Assembly: GCA_002321305.1 (NCBI GenBank)
Contig: DCMF01000061.1
Coordinates: 5,107-33,436 of the forward strand
Reading direction: 5' to 3'
Length of the DNA stretch: 28,330 nucleotides
DNA from: Verrucomicrobia bacterium UBA1629
Lineage (GTDB): Bacteria; Verrucomicrobiota; Kiritimatiellia; RFP12; UBA1067
Position numbers and translations under genes: made by a program. Numbering within the stretch: the first letter of the stretch is position 1; each line of letters opens with the position of its first letter. The notes under the pieces were generated by a model that did no database searches, was not told where the DNA came from, and saw only the letters and a program-made list of their open reading frames with translations. Positions 7,730 to 16,183 of this stretch are shown here, one piece after another.

Positions 7730-9807
7730 GCGCGATTCGCCAGTTCCTGACGCGCATCAAGACGGCCGGCGTGCGCCGGCCGGGCGCCGTCAAGACGGTC
7801 TCGATGGGCGTCGCGCGGACGTTCGACGCCTACGACCTCGGCGCCGACACGTTCATCTTCGAGCGCGGCGTCGGCGCGCGGCTCTCGGCGCGCGCGAGCG
7901 TTCTCGTCGTCGAGAAGGGCGCCCTGCGCCGCCGGGCGAAGGGGCGCGTCCTGACGCTCACGACGGGCAACCACGCCGTCGCGGCGTTCCCGCTCCTGGA
8001 CGGGCGCTTCTGGCGGCTCTCGACGCTGAAGCCCGACGCGCGCGGCGACGTGCTCATGCACCGCGTCCTCTGCGCGAACGTGACGGGCGACACGATCGAG
8101 ATCTCCCAGCGCGAAGTGCCGACCGCCGCGCTCGTGAAGGGCGACGAGTGGCTCGTCGGCACGGTCGGCTTCTCGTTCGCCGACATCGTCATGGGCGAGC
8201 GCAACGAGGCGACGCTCGAGTTCTACCGCCGCCTCGGCCAGGAGTGGCGCGTGAAGCCGCTCGCGTGGACGGAGAACGAGATGCGCGTCGCGCTCGCCGC
8301 CGCGAAGAAGCGCATCGGCACGAGCCTGTCCTACTACCATTCCGCGCGCGGCGTCCACTGGCTGACGTACCCGGAGTTCCAGCGGTTCGCCGCGCTCGCC
8401 GAGACGGACCCGGCGGCGTTCCTGCGCGGGCTCAAGGAGCTGGTCGGCGTCTACGAGGGCAACCGCGTCTCGTTCATGCGCCAGCCGAAGTACCGCGGCC
8501 ACCACGAGATCGAGTTCTTCGGGCTGCTGCGCGGCGTCGCGGCCGAACGGCTCGTGCCGGAGCTGGAGCGGCTCATGGAGGCCGTCGCGCTCGACCGCCT
8601 CGGCCAGCTCGGCGTCATCCAGAAGGCGCAGGAGATCGTCGGCCTCTACCGCACGCTCCTCGCGCGCCCCGCGCTGGCGGACGAGTCGTCGAGGGATTTC
8701 GTCGAGACCCTGTACATGCACATCACGGGCGAGGTCTACGCCGTCATGGGCGAGGGCACGACGCCCGCGTTCGACGACCGCCGCACGGCGCTGCCCGGCG
8801 CGACGTTCGTGGACGGGCGCCCCGTGATGCACCCGGGCGCGGACGCGCGGACGGAGATCCTCGTCGCGAACCTGCGCGGCTTCATGTCGAAGGACGAGGT
8901 CGTCGAGTACGCGAACGTCTACGAGCTGCGCACGAAGGACGTGGACGCGCCGCTCGGCAAGGGCGACACGCGCGAGATCGTCTACAAGACGAGCCGGCGG
9001 CCGCTGGAGAACTCGCTCGTCGAGAAGCGCCTCTCCGGGTCGGGGAAGGGCTACTCGGCCTACCTCCTCTCGCGCATCGGCGCGCTCCGCTCGCTCGGCA
9101 TCGCGCTGAGCGACTACTACCAGCTCCTGAAGCACCGCCCCGGCAGGCGGCACGGGTTCCACGAGCACTACATCCGCCGGCGGTGCGAAGGCGAGCCGAT
9201 GGACGCGATCCCGGCGAACTACTTCCAGTCGGCGGACGGCTCGGGCGCGGAGGAGAAGGAGGTCGTGCTGTCGCTCGCGACGCTGATGGGCGACGCGGCG
9301 GCGCAGAACCTCGCGATGAAGAAGTTCGACCCCGCGACGGGGACGCCGCTCTACGGCGTCGGCAAGGAGATCTACGAGTTCGAGTACGACCTCGTGCGCG
9401 AGATGGTCGTGCCGAAGCGCGTCTCGACGTGTTCCGTGCGCGGCAGCTTCGGCTGGCCGGACCTGTCCTTCACGGACGCGAACCTCGACGCGATCGCGAA
9501 CTTCTACCTCGGCTACTTCGCGCACGCCGTGAAGGCGTACCGGGCGCAGCATCCGTGCGTGACGATGACGGAGGTCGCCGAGCGGTTCATGAGCGGCTTC
9601 GAGTTCCGCATCCACGCGCTCGAGTGGCAGCTGTCCGTCCTGCGCGACCGGTTCGAGGCGTTCCGCCCGGACGTGCCGGCGCGCTTCCGCTTCGCGGCGA
9701 AGTGGAAGTTCGCCCTCTGGGCGCTGGAGCGCCACGACCGCCGACTGCCGCGCCTCCGCCGCCTCTTCTTCGAGAAGGTTCGGGTCGTCGAGGCCGAAGA
9801 GAATTGA
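7726..9807 (+). CDS. Large protein of unknown function in the MurU-AmgK operon
   Basis: This is a 693-residue soluble-looking protein with no signal peptide, no clear membrane helix and no motif I can assign. It is rich in Arg, Glu and Ala. Segments that look conserved or structured include SGSGKGYSAYLLSRIGALRS (a possible glycine-rich nucleotide loop, about residue 440), FHEHYIRRRCEGEPMDAI, YGVGKEIYEFEYD and RGSFGWPDLSFTDANLDAIANFYLGY (shown here only as a landmark of the C-terminal third, about 580-605). The last pieces recall a kinase-like or ATP-dependent enzyme, but this is only a resemblance. The ATG overlaps the stop of the fusion gene (ATGA), showing translational coupling, so its job may be tied to cell-wall sugar recycling. 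Codon use matches the neighbours, so it is not obviously acquired. It ends 28 bp before the purF promoter. Confidence 0.8.
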   Translation: MSAIRQFLTRIKTAGVRRPGAVKTVSMGVARTFDAYDLGADTFIFERGVGARLSARASVLVVEKGALRRRAKGRVLTLTTGNHAVAAFPLLDGRFWRLSTLKPDARGDVLMHRVLCANVTGDTIEISQREVPTAALVKGDEWLVGTVGFSFADIVMGERNEATLEFYRRLGQEWRVKPLAWTENEMRVALAAAKKRIGTSLSYYHSARGVHWLTYPEFQRFAALAETDPAAFLRGLKELVGVYEGNRVSFMRQPKYRGHHEIEFFGLLRGVAAERLVPELERLMEAVALDRLGQLGVIQKAQEIVGLYRTLLARPALADESSRDFVETLYMHITGEVYAVMGEGTTPAFDDRRTALPGATFVDGRPVMHPGADARTEILVANLRGFMSKDEVVEYANVYELRTKDVDAPLGKGDTREIVYKTSRRPLENSLVEKRLSGSGKGYSAYLLSRIGALRSLGIALSDYYQLLKHRPGRRHGFHEHYIRRRCEGEPMDAIPANYFQSADGSGAEEKEVVLSLATLMGDAAAQNLAMKKFDPATGTPLYGVGKEIYEFEYDLVREMVVPKRVSTCSVRGSFGWPDLSFTDANLDAIANFYLGYFAHAVKAYRAQHPCVTMTEVAERFMSGFEFRIHALEWQLSVLRDRFEAFRPDVPARFRFAAKWKFALWALERHDRRLPRLRRLFFEKVRVVEAEEN

Positions 9808-9832
9808 CGGCGGGCGGAAGAAACGGCGGATT

Positions 9833-9841
9833 TGATATAAT
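9833..9841 (+). promoter_or_regulatory. Extended -10 promoter for purF
   Basis: TGA followed by TATAAT (9836-9841). No -35 at normal spacing. The predicted leader is about 40 nt and contains AAGGAG (9873-9878) followed by an eight-T run (9879-9886) just before the ATG at 9888. Confidence 0.75.
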
Positions 9842-9887
9842 CATCACCTTTAACCTGAACACCAACCACAACAAGGAGTTTTTTTTC

Positions 9888-11360
9888 ATGGGCGGCTTCT
9901 GCGGCGTCATCTCGAAACAGGACTGCGTCAGCGACCTTTTCTTCGGCACGGACTATCATTCGCACCTCGGCACGCACCGCGGCGGCATGGCCGTCTGCGG
10001 GGCGGGGGGCTTCCAGCGCGCGATCCACAACATCCAGAACGCGCCGTTCCGCTCGAAGTTCGAGCATGACGTCGGCCGCTTCGCCGGCCGCGCCGGCCTC
10101 GGCGTTATTTCCGACACCGATCCGCAGCCGCTCGTCATGTGCTCGCGCCTCGGCACGTTCGCGATCGTGACCGTCGGCCTCATCTCCAACATCGAGGAGC
10201 TGAAGGACGAGCTGTTCAGGACGAACTCCGCCCAGCTCCAGTACTCGACGACGAGCGGCATGGTGGGGCCGACGGAAGTCGTCTCGGCCCTGCTCGTGAC
10301 GCAGCCGTCGTTCGTCGAGGGCGTGAAGTACGTGCAGGCGAAGGTGAAGGGCAGCTGCTCGCTCCTGATCGTGACGGACGACGGGCGGCTCTTCGCCGCG
10401 CGCGACCGCTTCGGGCGCACGCCCGTCGTCCTCGGCCAGAAGGACGGCGCGAGGATCGCGCTCATGGAGTCGTGCGCGCTCGCGAACCTCGGCTACGCGT
10501 ACCTGCGCGACCTCGGCCCCGGCGAGATGGTCGAGCTGACGCCGGAGGGCGCGACGACGCTCATTGCGCCGCAGGAGAAGATGGCGATCTGCTCGTTCCT
10601 CTGGGTCTACTACGGCTACCCGGCCTCGTCCTACGAGGGGCGCAACGTCGAGATGGCGCGCTACCGCTGCGGCGCGGCGCTCGCGAAGCGCGATGCGGAC
10701 ATCGCGGCCGACGCGGCGTGCGGCATCCCCGACTCGGGCACGTCGCACGCGCTCGGCTACGCGCACGAGAAGGCGATCAAGTACTGCCGCCCCTTCGTGA
10801 AGTACACGCCGACGTGGGCGCGCTCGTTCATGCCGTCCGACCAGAAGCAGCGCGAGCGCGTCGCGTCGATGAAGCTCATCCCGATTCCCGGCCTGATCAG
10901 GGACCGACGCCTCGTCTTCTGCGACGACTCGATCGTGCGCGGAACGCAGCTCGGACAGCAGGCGAACCGCCTCTACGGCGAGGGCTGCAGGGAGACGCAC
11001 GTGCGCATCGCGTGTCCGCCGCTCCTCTATCCCTGCCGGTTCATCAACTTCTCGCGCTCGAAGAGCGTCTATGACCTCATCACGCGGCGGTTCATCCGCG
11101 AGCAGGAGGGCGAGAGCGCGGACGTCGCGAAGTACCTTGACCCGAACGGCGCGCCCTACGCGGCGATGGTCGACTACATCCGGCGGAAGCTGAACCTCAC
11201 GACGCTCAAGTTCCAGACGGTGGACGACCTCGTCGCGGCGATCGGACTGCCGAAGGACCGGCTCTGCACGTACTGCTGGACGGGCGAGGACCCGTCCCTG
11301 CCCGCGGCCTGCGCCCACGGCTGCGCGGGCTGTCCGTGCAGGCGGAACGATTCGGTATAA
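9888..11360 (+). CDS. purF: Amidophosphoribosyltransferase (PurF family)
   Basis: This 490-residue enzyme catalyses the first step of purine synthesis, making phosphoribosylamine from PRPP and glutamine. The Ntn glutaminase domain starts MGGFCGV; the nucleophile would be Cys5, so a four-residue propeptide (MGGF) must be removed. GTDYHSHLGTHRGG follows. The PRPP loop is VFCDDSIVRGTQ with Asp346-Asp347. The C-terminus has an extra cysteine cluster (CTYCWTGE, then AACAHGCAGCPC), which may extend the [4Fe-4S]-type site known in Bacillus-like PurF. The ATG is set by AAGGAG upstream and the MGGFCG family N-terminus; the same open frame continues far upstream but is out of frame with the real preceding gene. 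Its stop codon TAA (11358-11360) lies within the -10 box of the next gene. Confidence 0.93.
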   Translation: MGGFCGVISKQDCVSDLFFGTDYHSHLGTHRGGMAVCGAGGFQRAIHNIQNAPFRSKFEHDVGRFAGRAGLGVISDTDPQPLVMCSRLGTFAIVTVGLISNIEELKDELFRTNSAQLQYSTTSGMVGPTEVVSALLVTQPSFVEGVKYVQAKVKGSCSLLIVTDDGRLFAARDRFGRTPVVLGQKDGARIALMESCALANLGYAYLRDLGPGEMVELTPEGATTLIAPQEKMAICSFLWVYYGYPASSYEGRNVEMARYRCGAALAKRDADIAADAACGIPDSGTSHALGYAHEKAIKYCRPFVKYTPTWARSFMPSDQKQRERVASMKLIPIPGLIRDRRLVFCDDSIVRGTQLGQQANRLYGEGCRETHVRIACPPLLYPCRFINFSRSKSVYDLITRRFIREQEGESADVAKYLDPNGAPYAAMVDYIRRKLNLTTLKFQTVDDLVAAIGLPKDRLCTYCWTGEDPSLPAACAHGCAGCPCRRNDSV

Positions 11361-11361
11361 T
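11353..11361 (+). promoter_or_regulatory. -10 promoter element for the GH95-like gene, overlapping the purF stop
   Basis: CGGTATAAT, the only one of the ten boxes lacking the TG of the extended element. TATAAT is 11356-11361 and contains the purF stop codon. Leader about 20 nt with AAAGGA (11376-11381) before the GTG at 11390. Confidence 0.7.
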
Positions 11362-11389
11362 GTGCCAGACAAGATAAAGGAACCAGACA

Positions 11390-13477
11390 GTGAAAAAGGC
11401 AATCTTCTTTTCGGCATGTGTGCTTGGCGGCGTTCTCTCGTCCCTGGCCGGGGCGGAGGCGGCGGGGCGGATCCTCTGGGACTTTCCGCGCCTCGGGAAC
11501 TGCCATGAGGGCATGGCGTTCGCGGACGGCGTGACGGGCGTCCTGGTCTGGGGCGGCGGCGACGAGCTGCGCCTCACCGTCGGGCGCGCCGACCTGTGGG
11601 ACCATCGCGGCGGCTATCCGTGGACGGACGCGCAGAGCTACACGAACATCGTCGCCCTCTGGCGCGCGGGCGAGAAGGAGCGACTCCTCTCGCTCTTCAG
11701 GAAGGAGACGCCCGCCGGCGAGCCGCGCAACCCGTACATGCTGCCGCTCGGCCGCGTCGTCGTGAAGATGCCCGGCGCGGAGCTGAAGCGCGGCGAACTC
11801 GACGTGCGCACGGGCCTCGGCACGGTCACGCTCGCGGACGGCCGCACGCTGGAACTCGCGATGTCGAAGGCGTCGCGCACGTTCGCCGTGCGCTTCCCGG
11901 AAGGGCTCGCCCATTCCGTCGCGTCCGTCCCGTCGATGGAGCAGCCGCGCGCGCGCCAGGCGCTCGCGCCGCTCGGCTTCGCCGCGCCCGCGAAACGCGC
12001 GGACGGCTTCGACTGGGCGCTGCCGGCCGATCCGTCCGTCTCGCTCGACTTCGCGCAGACAGGCCGCGAGCTGGCGGTCTCCACGCGGCGCGGCGACGCC
12101 CCGCGCACCGTCGCGCCGCCGTTCGACCGCGTCCGGGACGAGTCGCGTGCCCACTGGACGCGCTTCTGGTCGGACAGCGCGCGCGTGCGCCTGCCCGACC
12201 CGGATCTCCAGCGCGTCTTCGACTACGGCATGTACCGCTTCGGCGCGATGACGGACGCGGACGGCGTGCCGGCGGGTCTGCAGGGGCCGTGGCTGGAGGA
12301 CGACCGGCTCGTCCCCTGGAACGGCGACTACCACTTCAACATCAACGTGCAGGAGTGCTACGCGCCGGCCTTTCGCGGCGGGCACTTCGCGAACCTGATG
12401 CCGCTCTTCCGCATGATCCTCTCGTGGCGTCCGCTCCTGCGCGAGAACGCGCGGAAGTTCTGCGGAATCGGCGACGGCTACGTGCTGCCGCACTCCGTCG
12501 ACGACCGGGGCGTGTGCATCGGCGGCTTCTGGACGGGGACGATCGACCATGCCTCGACGGCGTGGATGGCCTCGTACATGTTCCGCTACGTGAAGTACGC
12601 GGGCGACACGGCTTTCCTGCGCGCGTCCGCCTACGACTTCATGAAGGGCGCGATGAACGTCTACCTCGCGATGCTGGAGACGGGGGCGGACGGTCAGCTC
12701 GCGCTGCCGCTCGGCCCGAGTCCGGAGTGGATGGGGTCCGACTTTGCGCGCGCCGTGGGGCGCAATCCGAGCTTCCAGCTGGCGGCGTGCCACCGCCTTG
12801 CGCGCGACCTGATCGCGGCGGCGCGGCTCTTGGGCGAGACGCCCGACCCGCGCTGGGCGGGCGTCACGAACCGTCTGCCGCCCTTCGCGCGCGTGGCGGG
12901 GCAGGCGGGCGACGCGGCCGTCTGGAACGGCGCCGACGACGGCGGGATCGCGATCTTCGAGGGCGTGAACCTGAGCGAGAGCCACCGCCACCACTCGCAC
13001 ATGGCAGGCGTCTACCCGTTCGACACGATTCCGCGCGGCAGGGGCGAGAACCGGGCGGCGCTGGACGCGACCTACGCGAACTGGGCGCTGCGCGGCACGG
13101 GACTCTGGACGGGCTGGTGCGTGCCGTGGGCGTCGATCCTGCACACGGACGCGGGGAACGCGACGGCGGCGGTCGAGCTGCTGCGGGCGTGGGACGCCTA
13201 CTTCTGCGACGAGGGGCACGGCTCGCACCACAACGCCGTCCACGACGGGTTCACGAACTTCCGGCACGGGCGCAGCGTGATGCAGATGGATGGGCAGTGC
13301 GCGGCGGTCGCGGCAGTCCTGGAGCTGCTCGTCCACGAGATCGACGGCGAGCCGCGCTTCTTCCGGGGATGCCCCGAATCGTGGAAGGACGTCTCGTTCG
13401 AGAATGTCGCGCTCTCCGACGGCCACCGCGTGTCGGGCCGCCGCCGCGACGGCGCGGTCACGATCCGGCTGGAGTGA
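11390..13477 (+). CDS. Secreted glycoside hydrolase, GH95-like (alpha-L-fucosidase/galactosidase type)
   Basis: This 695-residue protein has a Sec signal peptide (about residues 1-24: basic start, hydrophobic core, Ala-rich cleavage region). A beta-rich N-terminal domain is followed by an (alpha/alpha)6-barrel. Landmarks fit GH95: AGLQGPWLEDD, then WNGDYHFNINVQECYAP, where Asn317-Ile-Asn319 corresponds to the catalytic-base Asn pair of bifidobacterial AfcA. Further on are SPEWMG (candidate acid Glu) and ESHRHHSHMAGVYP. GH95 enzymes release alpha-1,2-fucose or related alpha-L-sugars from host or plant glycans with inversion. The GTG start has AAAGGA 8 nt upstream. It stands alone, with no transporter or sulfatase beside it, so its substrate is open. 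The family assignment is firm only at the superfamily level. Confidence 0.82.
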   Translation: MKKAIFFSACVLGGVLSSLAGAEAAGRILWDFPRLGNCHEGMAFADGVTGVLVWGGGDELRLTVGRADLWDHRGGYPWTDAQSYTNIVALWRAGEKERLLSLFRKETPAGEPRNPYMLPLGRVVVKMPGAELKRGELDVRTGLGTVTLADGRTLELAMSKASRTFAVRFPEGLAHSVASVPSMEQPRARQALAPLGFAAPAKRADGFDWALPADPSVSLDFAQTGRELAVSTRRGDAPRTVAPPFDRVRDESRAHWTRFWSDSARVRLPDPDLQRVFDYGMYRFGAMTDADGVPAGLQGPWLEDDRLVPWNGDYHFNINVQECYAPAFRGGHFANLMPLFRMILSWRPLLRENARKFCGIGDGYVLPHSVDDRGVCIGGFWTGTIDHASTAWMASYMFRYVKYAGDTAFLRASAYDFMKGAMNVYLAMLETGADGQLALPLGPSPEWMGSDFARAVGRNPSFQLAACHRLARDLIAAARLLGETPDPRWAGVTNRLPPFARVAGQAGDAAVWNGADDGGIAIFEGVNLSESHRHHSHMAGVYPFDTIPRGRGENRAALDATYANWALRGTGLWTGWCVPWASILHTDAGNATAAVELLRAWDAYFCDEGHGSHHNAVHDGFTNFRHGRSVMQMDGQCAAVAAVLELLVHEIDGEPRFFRGCPESWKDVSFENVALSDGHRVSGRRRDGAVTIRLE

Positions 13478-13511
13478 TGCCCTTGGCCCTCCGCCGCGCG
13501 CGGACGTTTTT

Positions 13512-13520
13512 TGGTATAAT
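13512..13520 (+). promoter_or_regulatory. Extended -10 promoter (leaderless) for the LysM-purD operon
   Basis: A run of six T, then TGG and TATAAT (13515-13520). The ATG at 13530 follows after 9 nt, again predicting a start codon at or next to the transcript 5' end. No -35 at normal spacing. Confidence 0.75.
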
Positions 13521-13529
13521 GTCGCGGAC

Positions 13530-14045
13530 ATGAGGCTGAAGATGAAGACGATGCTTGTTCTCGCGTTCGTGCCCTGCCTTGCGTTCGCGCAAGGCAGGGA
13601 ATCCTTTGTCGTCCAGCAGGCATACGCCGAGATGCAGCGCGTGCAGGGGCAGGTCAACGTCCTCCAGTCGAACCTGAACGAGCTTCAGGGGCGCGTCGCG
13701 CGGCTGGAGGCCGGCAACGACAGCCAGGACTTGCGCCGCGAGGTCGAGGCGCTGCGGGCCGAGGTCGCCTCGCTCCGCCGCCAGCTCGGGGCGCAGCGCG
13801 ACGAGATCGTCCGCGACCTTTCGGGGCGGCTCGCGAAGATGCAGCCGCCGTCGCCCCCGCCGACGCGGCACGAGCCGACGAAGCGGACGGTCGTCGGGCC
13901 TCACAACGAGTATGTCGTCGAGAAGGGCGACACGCTCTCGCTCATTTCGCAGGCGACGGGCGTGCCGATTCGGCAGATCAAGGAGATGAACGGCCTCAAG
14001 AACGACAATCTCCGCATCGGGCAGAAGCTGATGTTGCCGAAGTGA
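13530..14045 (+). CDS. Exported coiled-coil protein with C-terminal LysM domain
   Basis: This 171-residue protein has a signal peptide (MRLKMKTMLVLAFVPCLAFA, cleavage near AFA-QG), a long coiled coil (about residues 30-105, with heptad-like Leu/Val and EVEALRAEVASLRRQL), a Pro-rich linker (QPPSPPPTRHEP) and one LysM domain (about 127-171: EYVVEKGDTLSLISQATGVP to the C-terminus). LysM binds GlcNAc-containing glycans such as peptidoglycan, so it is probably a periplasmic or outer-membrane wall-binding protein. I chose ATG 13530, 9 nt after TATAAT. The internal ATG at 13542 would also leave a good signal peptide and allow a 20-nt leader, so leaderless translation is likely but not certain. Its TGA stop directly abuts a 9-bp repeat tract that leads into purD. 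Confidence 0.85.
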   Translation: MRLKMKTMLVLAFVPCLAFAQGRESFVVQQAYAEMQRVQGQVNVLQSNLNELQGRVARLEAGNDSQDLRREVEALRAEVASLRRQLGAQRDEIVRDLSGRLAKMQPPSPPPTRHEPTKRTVVGPHNEYVVEKGDTLSLISQATGVPIRQIKEMNGLKNDNLRIGQKLMLPK

Positions 14046-14091
14046 GGTTTGGGAAGTTTGGAAGGTTTGGAAGGTTTAGGAGGTTGAGAGC
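14046..14091 (+). repeat. 9-bp-period tract, GTTTGGAAG type, 4-5 units, carrying the purD ribosome binding site
   Basis: Units GTTTGGGAA, GTTTGGAAG, GTTTGGAAG, GTTTAGGAG and a decayed GTTGAGAGC fill the whole gap between the LysM stop (TGA 14043-14045) and purD. The last unit creates AGGAGG at 14078-14083, 10 nt before the purD ATG, so the tract itself supplies a strong Shine-Dalgarno sequence. Confidence 0.9.
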
Positions 14092-14093
14092 AG

Positions 14094-15410
14094 ATGAAGA
14101 TTCTTGTTGTCGGTTCGGGCGGACGCGAGCACGCGATTGCGTGGCGGCTTGCGCAGGATGCGGAGAAGCATGAGCTCTACTGTGCGCCGGGCAACGCGGG
14201 CACGTCCGAAGTCGCGACGAACGTCCCCCTGAAGGCGGATGACGTGGCGGGCCTTGTCGCGTGGGCGAAGTCCGAACGGCCCGATCTCGTCGTGGTCGGC
14301 CCGGAGGCTCCGCTCGTCATCGGGCTTGTCGATGCCCTGGAGAAGGAAGGCGTCGTCTGCTTCGGCCCCGTCGCGGCGGGTGCGCGGCTGGAGGGCTCGA
14401 AGCGGTTCGCGAAGGAGGTGATGGACGCGGCGGGCGTGCCGACCGGCAAGGCCGAGACGTACGCCGACGCCGCGCAGGCGAAGGCCGCGCTGCCCGCGTT
14501 CGGGCTGCCCGTCGTCATCAAGGCGGACGGCCTCGCGGCCGGCAAGGGCGTGGTCGTCGCCGAGACGCGCGAGCAGGCCGAGGAGGCCATCGACGACATG
14601 CTCGTCGGGAACAGGTTCGGCGCGGCGGGTGCGGAAGTCCTGATCGAGGAGTTCCTGCACGGCGAGGAGTGTTCCATTCTCGCGATGGTCGACGGCGAAC
14701 ACGCGGTGCTGCTGCCCGCGAGCCAGGACCACAAGCGCATCTTCGACGGCGACAAGGGGCCGAACACGGGCGGCATGGGCGCGTATTCGCCCGCGCCGGT
14801 CGTCACGGCGGACAAGCTGCCGCTCATCCGGGAGAAGATCGTCCTGCCGGTCGTCCGCGAACTGAAGAAACGCGGCATTACCTATCGCGGCATCCTGTAC
14901 GCGGGACTCATGGTGAACGACGCGCAGTCGGTTCCGCACGGCCCCGTCGCGAAGTCGGGCAGCGCGATCAACGTGGTCGAGTTCAACGCGCGCTTCGGCG
15001 ACCCGGAGACGGAGGCCGTCCTGCCGCGCCTCGGCGGCTCGTTCGCGACGGCGCTCCTGCATGCGGCGACGGGATGCCTCCGCGACGAGGACATCGTCGT
15101 GAAGGACGATTGTTCCGCGACCGTCATTCTCGCCTCCGGCGGTTATCCCGGGAAGTACGAGAATAATCGAATAATCGAATTTTCGAATGAGCGAACGGGG
15201 GAATTGTCCGCGAAAAGCCTTGTCTTCCATTGCGGCACGAAGGCCGAGGACGGCAAGGTCGTCACGTCCGGCGGGCGCGTCCTGTCCGTGACGGGGCTGG
15301 GCGCGACGCTGCGCGAGGCCGTGGACAACGCCTACGCGCGCGTTTCGGAAATCTCCTTCGACGGCATGTTCTACCGCAAGGACATCGCGCATCGCGCATT
15401 CGAGCGGTGA
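14094..15410 (+). CDS. purD: Phosphoribosylamine-glycine ligase (GAR synthetase)
   Basis: This 438-residue ATP-grasp enzyme makes GAR from phosphoribosylamine, glycine and ATP, directly after PurF. It starts KILVVGSGGREHAIAWRL and contains IKADGLAAGKGVVVA (ATP loop), QDHKRIFDGDKGPNTGGMGAYSP, EFNARFGDPETEAVL (metal and phosphate site) and the C-terminal VFHCGTK, SGGRVLSVTGLG. Residues about 355-378 contain a segment encoded by an 8-bp-period repeat tract (15161-15208), in the variable loop between GGYPGKYE and VFHCGTK. That loop is only about three residues longer than in E. coli, so function is probably kept. It is cotranscribed with the LysM gene upstream and overlaps the next GTG (GTGA). 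Confidence 0.95.
   Translation: MKILVVGSGGREHAIAWRLAQDAEKHELYCAPGNAGTSEVATNVPLKADDVAGLVAWAKSERPDLVVVGPEAPLVIGLVDALEKEGVVCFGPVAAGARLEGSKRFAKEVMDAAGVPTGKAETYADAAQAKAALPAFGLPVVIKADGLAAGKGVVVAETREQAEEAIDDMLVGNRFGAAGAEVLIEEFLHGEECSILAMVDGEHAVLLPASQDHKRIFDGDKGPNTGGMGAYSPAPVVTADKLPLIREKIVLPVVRELKKRGITYRGILYAGLMVNDAQSVPHGPVAKSGSAINVVEFNARFGDPETEAVLPRLGGSFATALLHAATGCLRDEDIVVKDDCSATVILASGGYPGKYENNRIIEFSNERTGELSAKSLVFHCGTKAEDGKVVTSGGRVLSVTGLGATLREAVDNAYARVSEISFDGMFYRKDIAHRAFER
15161..15208 (+). repeat. 8-bp-period tract GAATnnTC inside purD, six units
   Basis: Exact 8-mers GAATAATC, GAATAATC, GAATTTTC, GAATGAGC, GAACGGGG, GAATTGTC span 48 bp (16 codons), so the frame is kept. It is strikingly AT-rich against the surrounding gene. 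It shares GAATTGTC exactly, and GAATGAGCGAA nearly, with the ispG tract at 1-32. Confidence 0.92.
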
Positions 15411-16183
15411 AGGTCGTCTCTCTTGCGAGCGGTTCCCACGGCAACGCCTATGTGGTCGAGCACGCGGGAGCGGCGCTGCTCATCGATTGCGGACTGACCC
15501 TGCGGACGCTGCGGGGGCGCGTGGCGGACTGCGGGGCGGGCACTCTGCCGCCGTGTCCGATCGGCGTCTTGCTGACGCATGCGCACGGCGACCACACGGC
15601 CGGTCTGCCGCGCCTCCTGAAGTGCCATCCCGAGATCCCCGTCTTTGCGAACGCGATGACGGCGGAGGCGGTCGCGCACGAGTTCGCGATTGACGAGTCC
15701 GCGTTCGTCTGCTTCGAGAACGGACAGGCCTTCGACATCGGGCCGTTCTCCGTCCTGCCGTTCTCGATTCCGCACGACACGAACGACCCGGTCGGGTACC
15801 TGGTCAAGGCGGACGGCGTGACGTACTTCCACGGCACGGACATCGGGACGCCGCTCGACTCGATCGGCGTCCGGTTCGCCGAGGCCGACTGCGCGACGCT
15901 GGAGTCCAACCACGATCCGGTGATGCTGCGCCAGTCGGGGCGTCCGCCCTGCCTCGTGCAGCGCATCGCAGGCCCGCGCGGCCACCTCTCGAACGACCAG
16001 GCGTGCGACCTGGTGAAACGGTTCGCGTCGCCGCGCCTGAAGCGGCTCGCGCTCGCCCACCTCTCGCGCGACTGCAATTCGCCGCTCCTCGCGGAGACGG
16101 CGATGCGCGAGACGCTGGTCGCGCTCCGACGGACGGACGTCGTGCTGAAGGTTCTTGCGCAGGATGAGGTGGTGGCGCTTTAG
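15407..16183 (+). CDS. MBL-fold metallo-hydrolase, YycJ/WalJ (VicX) type
   Basis: This 258-residue metallo-beta-lactamase-fold protein starts KVVSLASGSHGNAYVV and has THAHGDHTAG (HxHxDH zinc site), IPHDTNDPVGY, HGTDIGT, LESNHDPVMLR and GHLSN. The order and wording match the YycJ/WalJ family. Those proteins are associated with cell-wall regulation in Firmicutes and have been described as DNA-processing exonuclease-like enzymes, so the true substrate here is unsettled. The GTG start overlaps the purD stop by GTGA, indicating coupling, and apbE begins just inside its 3' end. An upstream extension in the same frame lies wholly within purD and is not credible. Confidence 0.83.
   Translation: MKVVSLASGSHGNAYVVEHAGAALLIDCGLTLRTLRGRVADCGAGTLPPCPIGVLLTHAHGDHTAGLPRLLKCHPEIPVFANAMTAEAVAHEFAIDESAFVCFENGQAFDIGPFSVLPFSIPHDTNDPVGYLVKADGVTYFHGTDIGTPLDSIGVRFAEADCATLESNHDPVMLRQSGRPPCLVQRIAGPRGHLSNDQACDLVKRFASPRLKRLALAHLSRDCNSPLLAETAMRETLVALRRTDVVLKVLAQDEVVAL

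Noticed and set aside
9804..9809. TTGACG as -35 for purF
   Set aside because: 26 bp from TATAAT, too far.
7665..9887. Upstream extension of the purF frame by more than 700 codons
   Set aside because: It runs out of frame through the 693-residue gene; the promoter, Shine-Dalgarno site and family N-terminus place the start at 9888.
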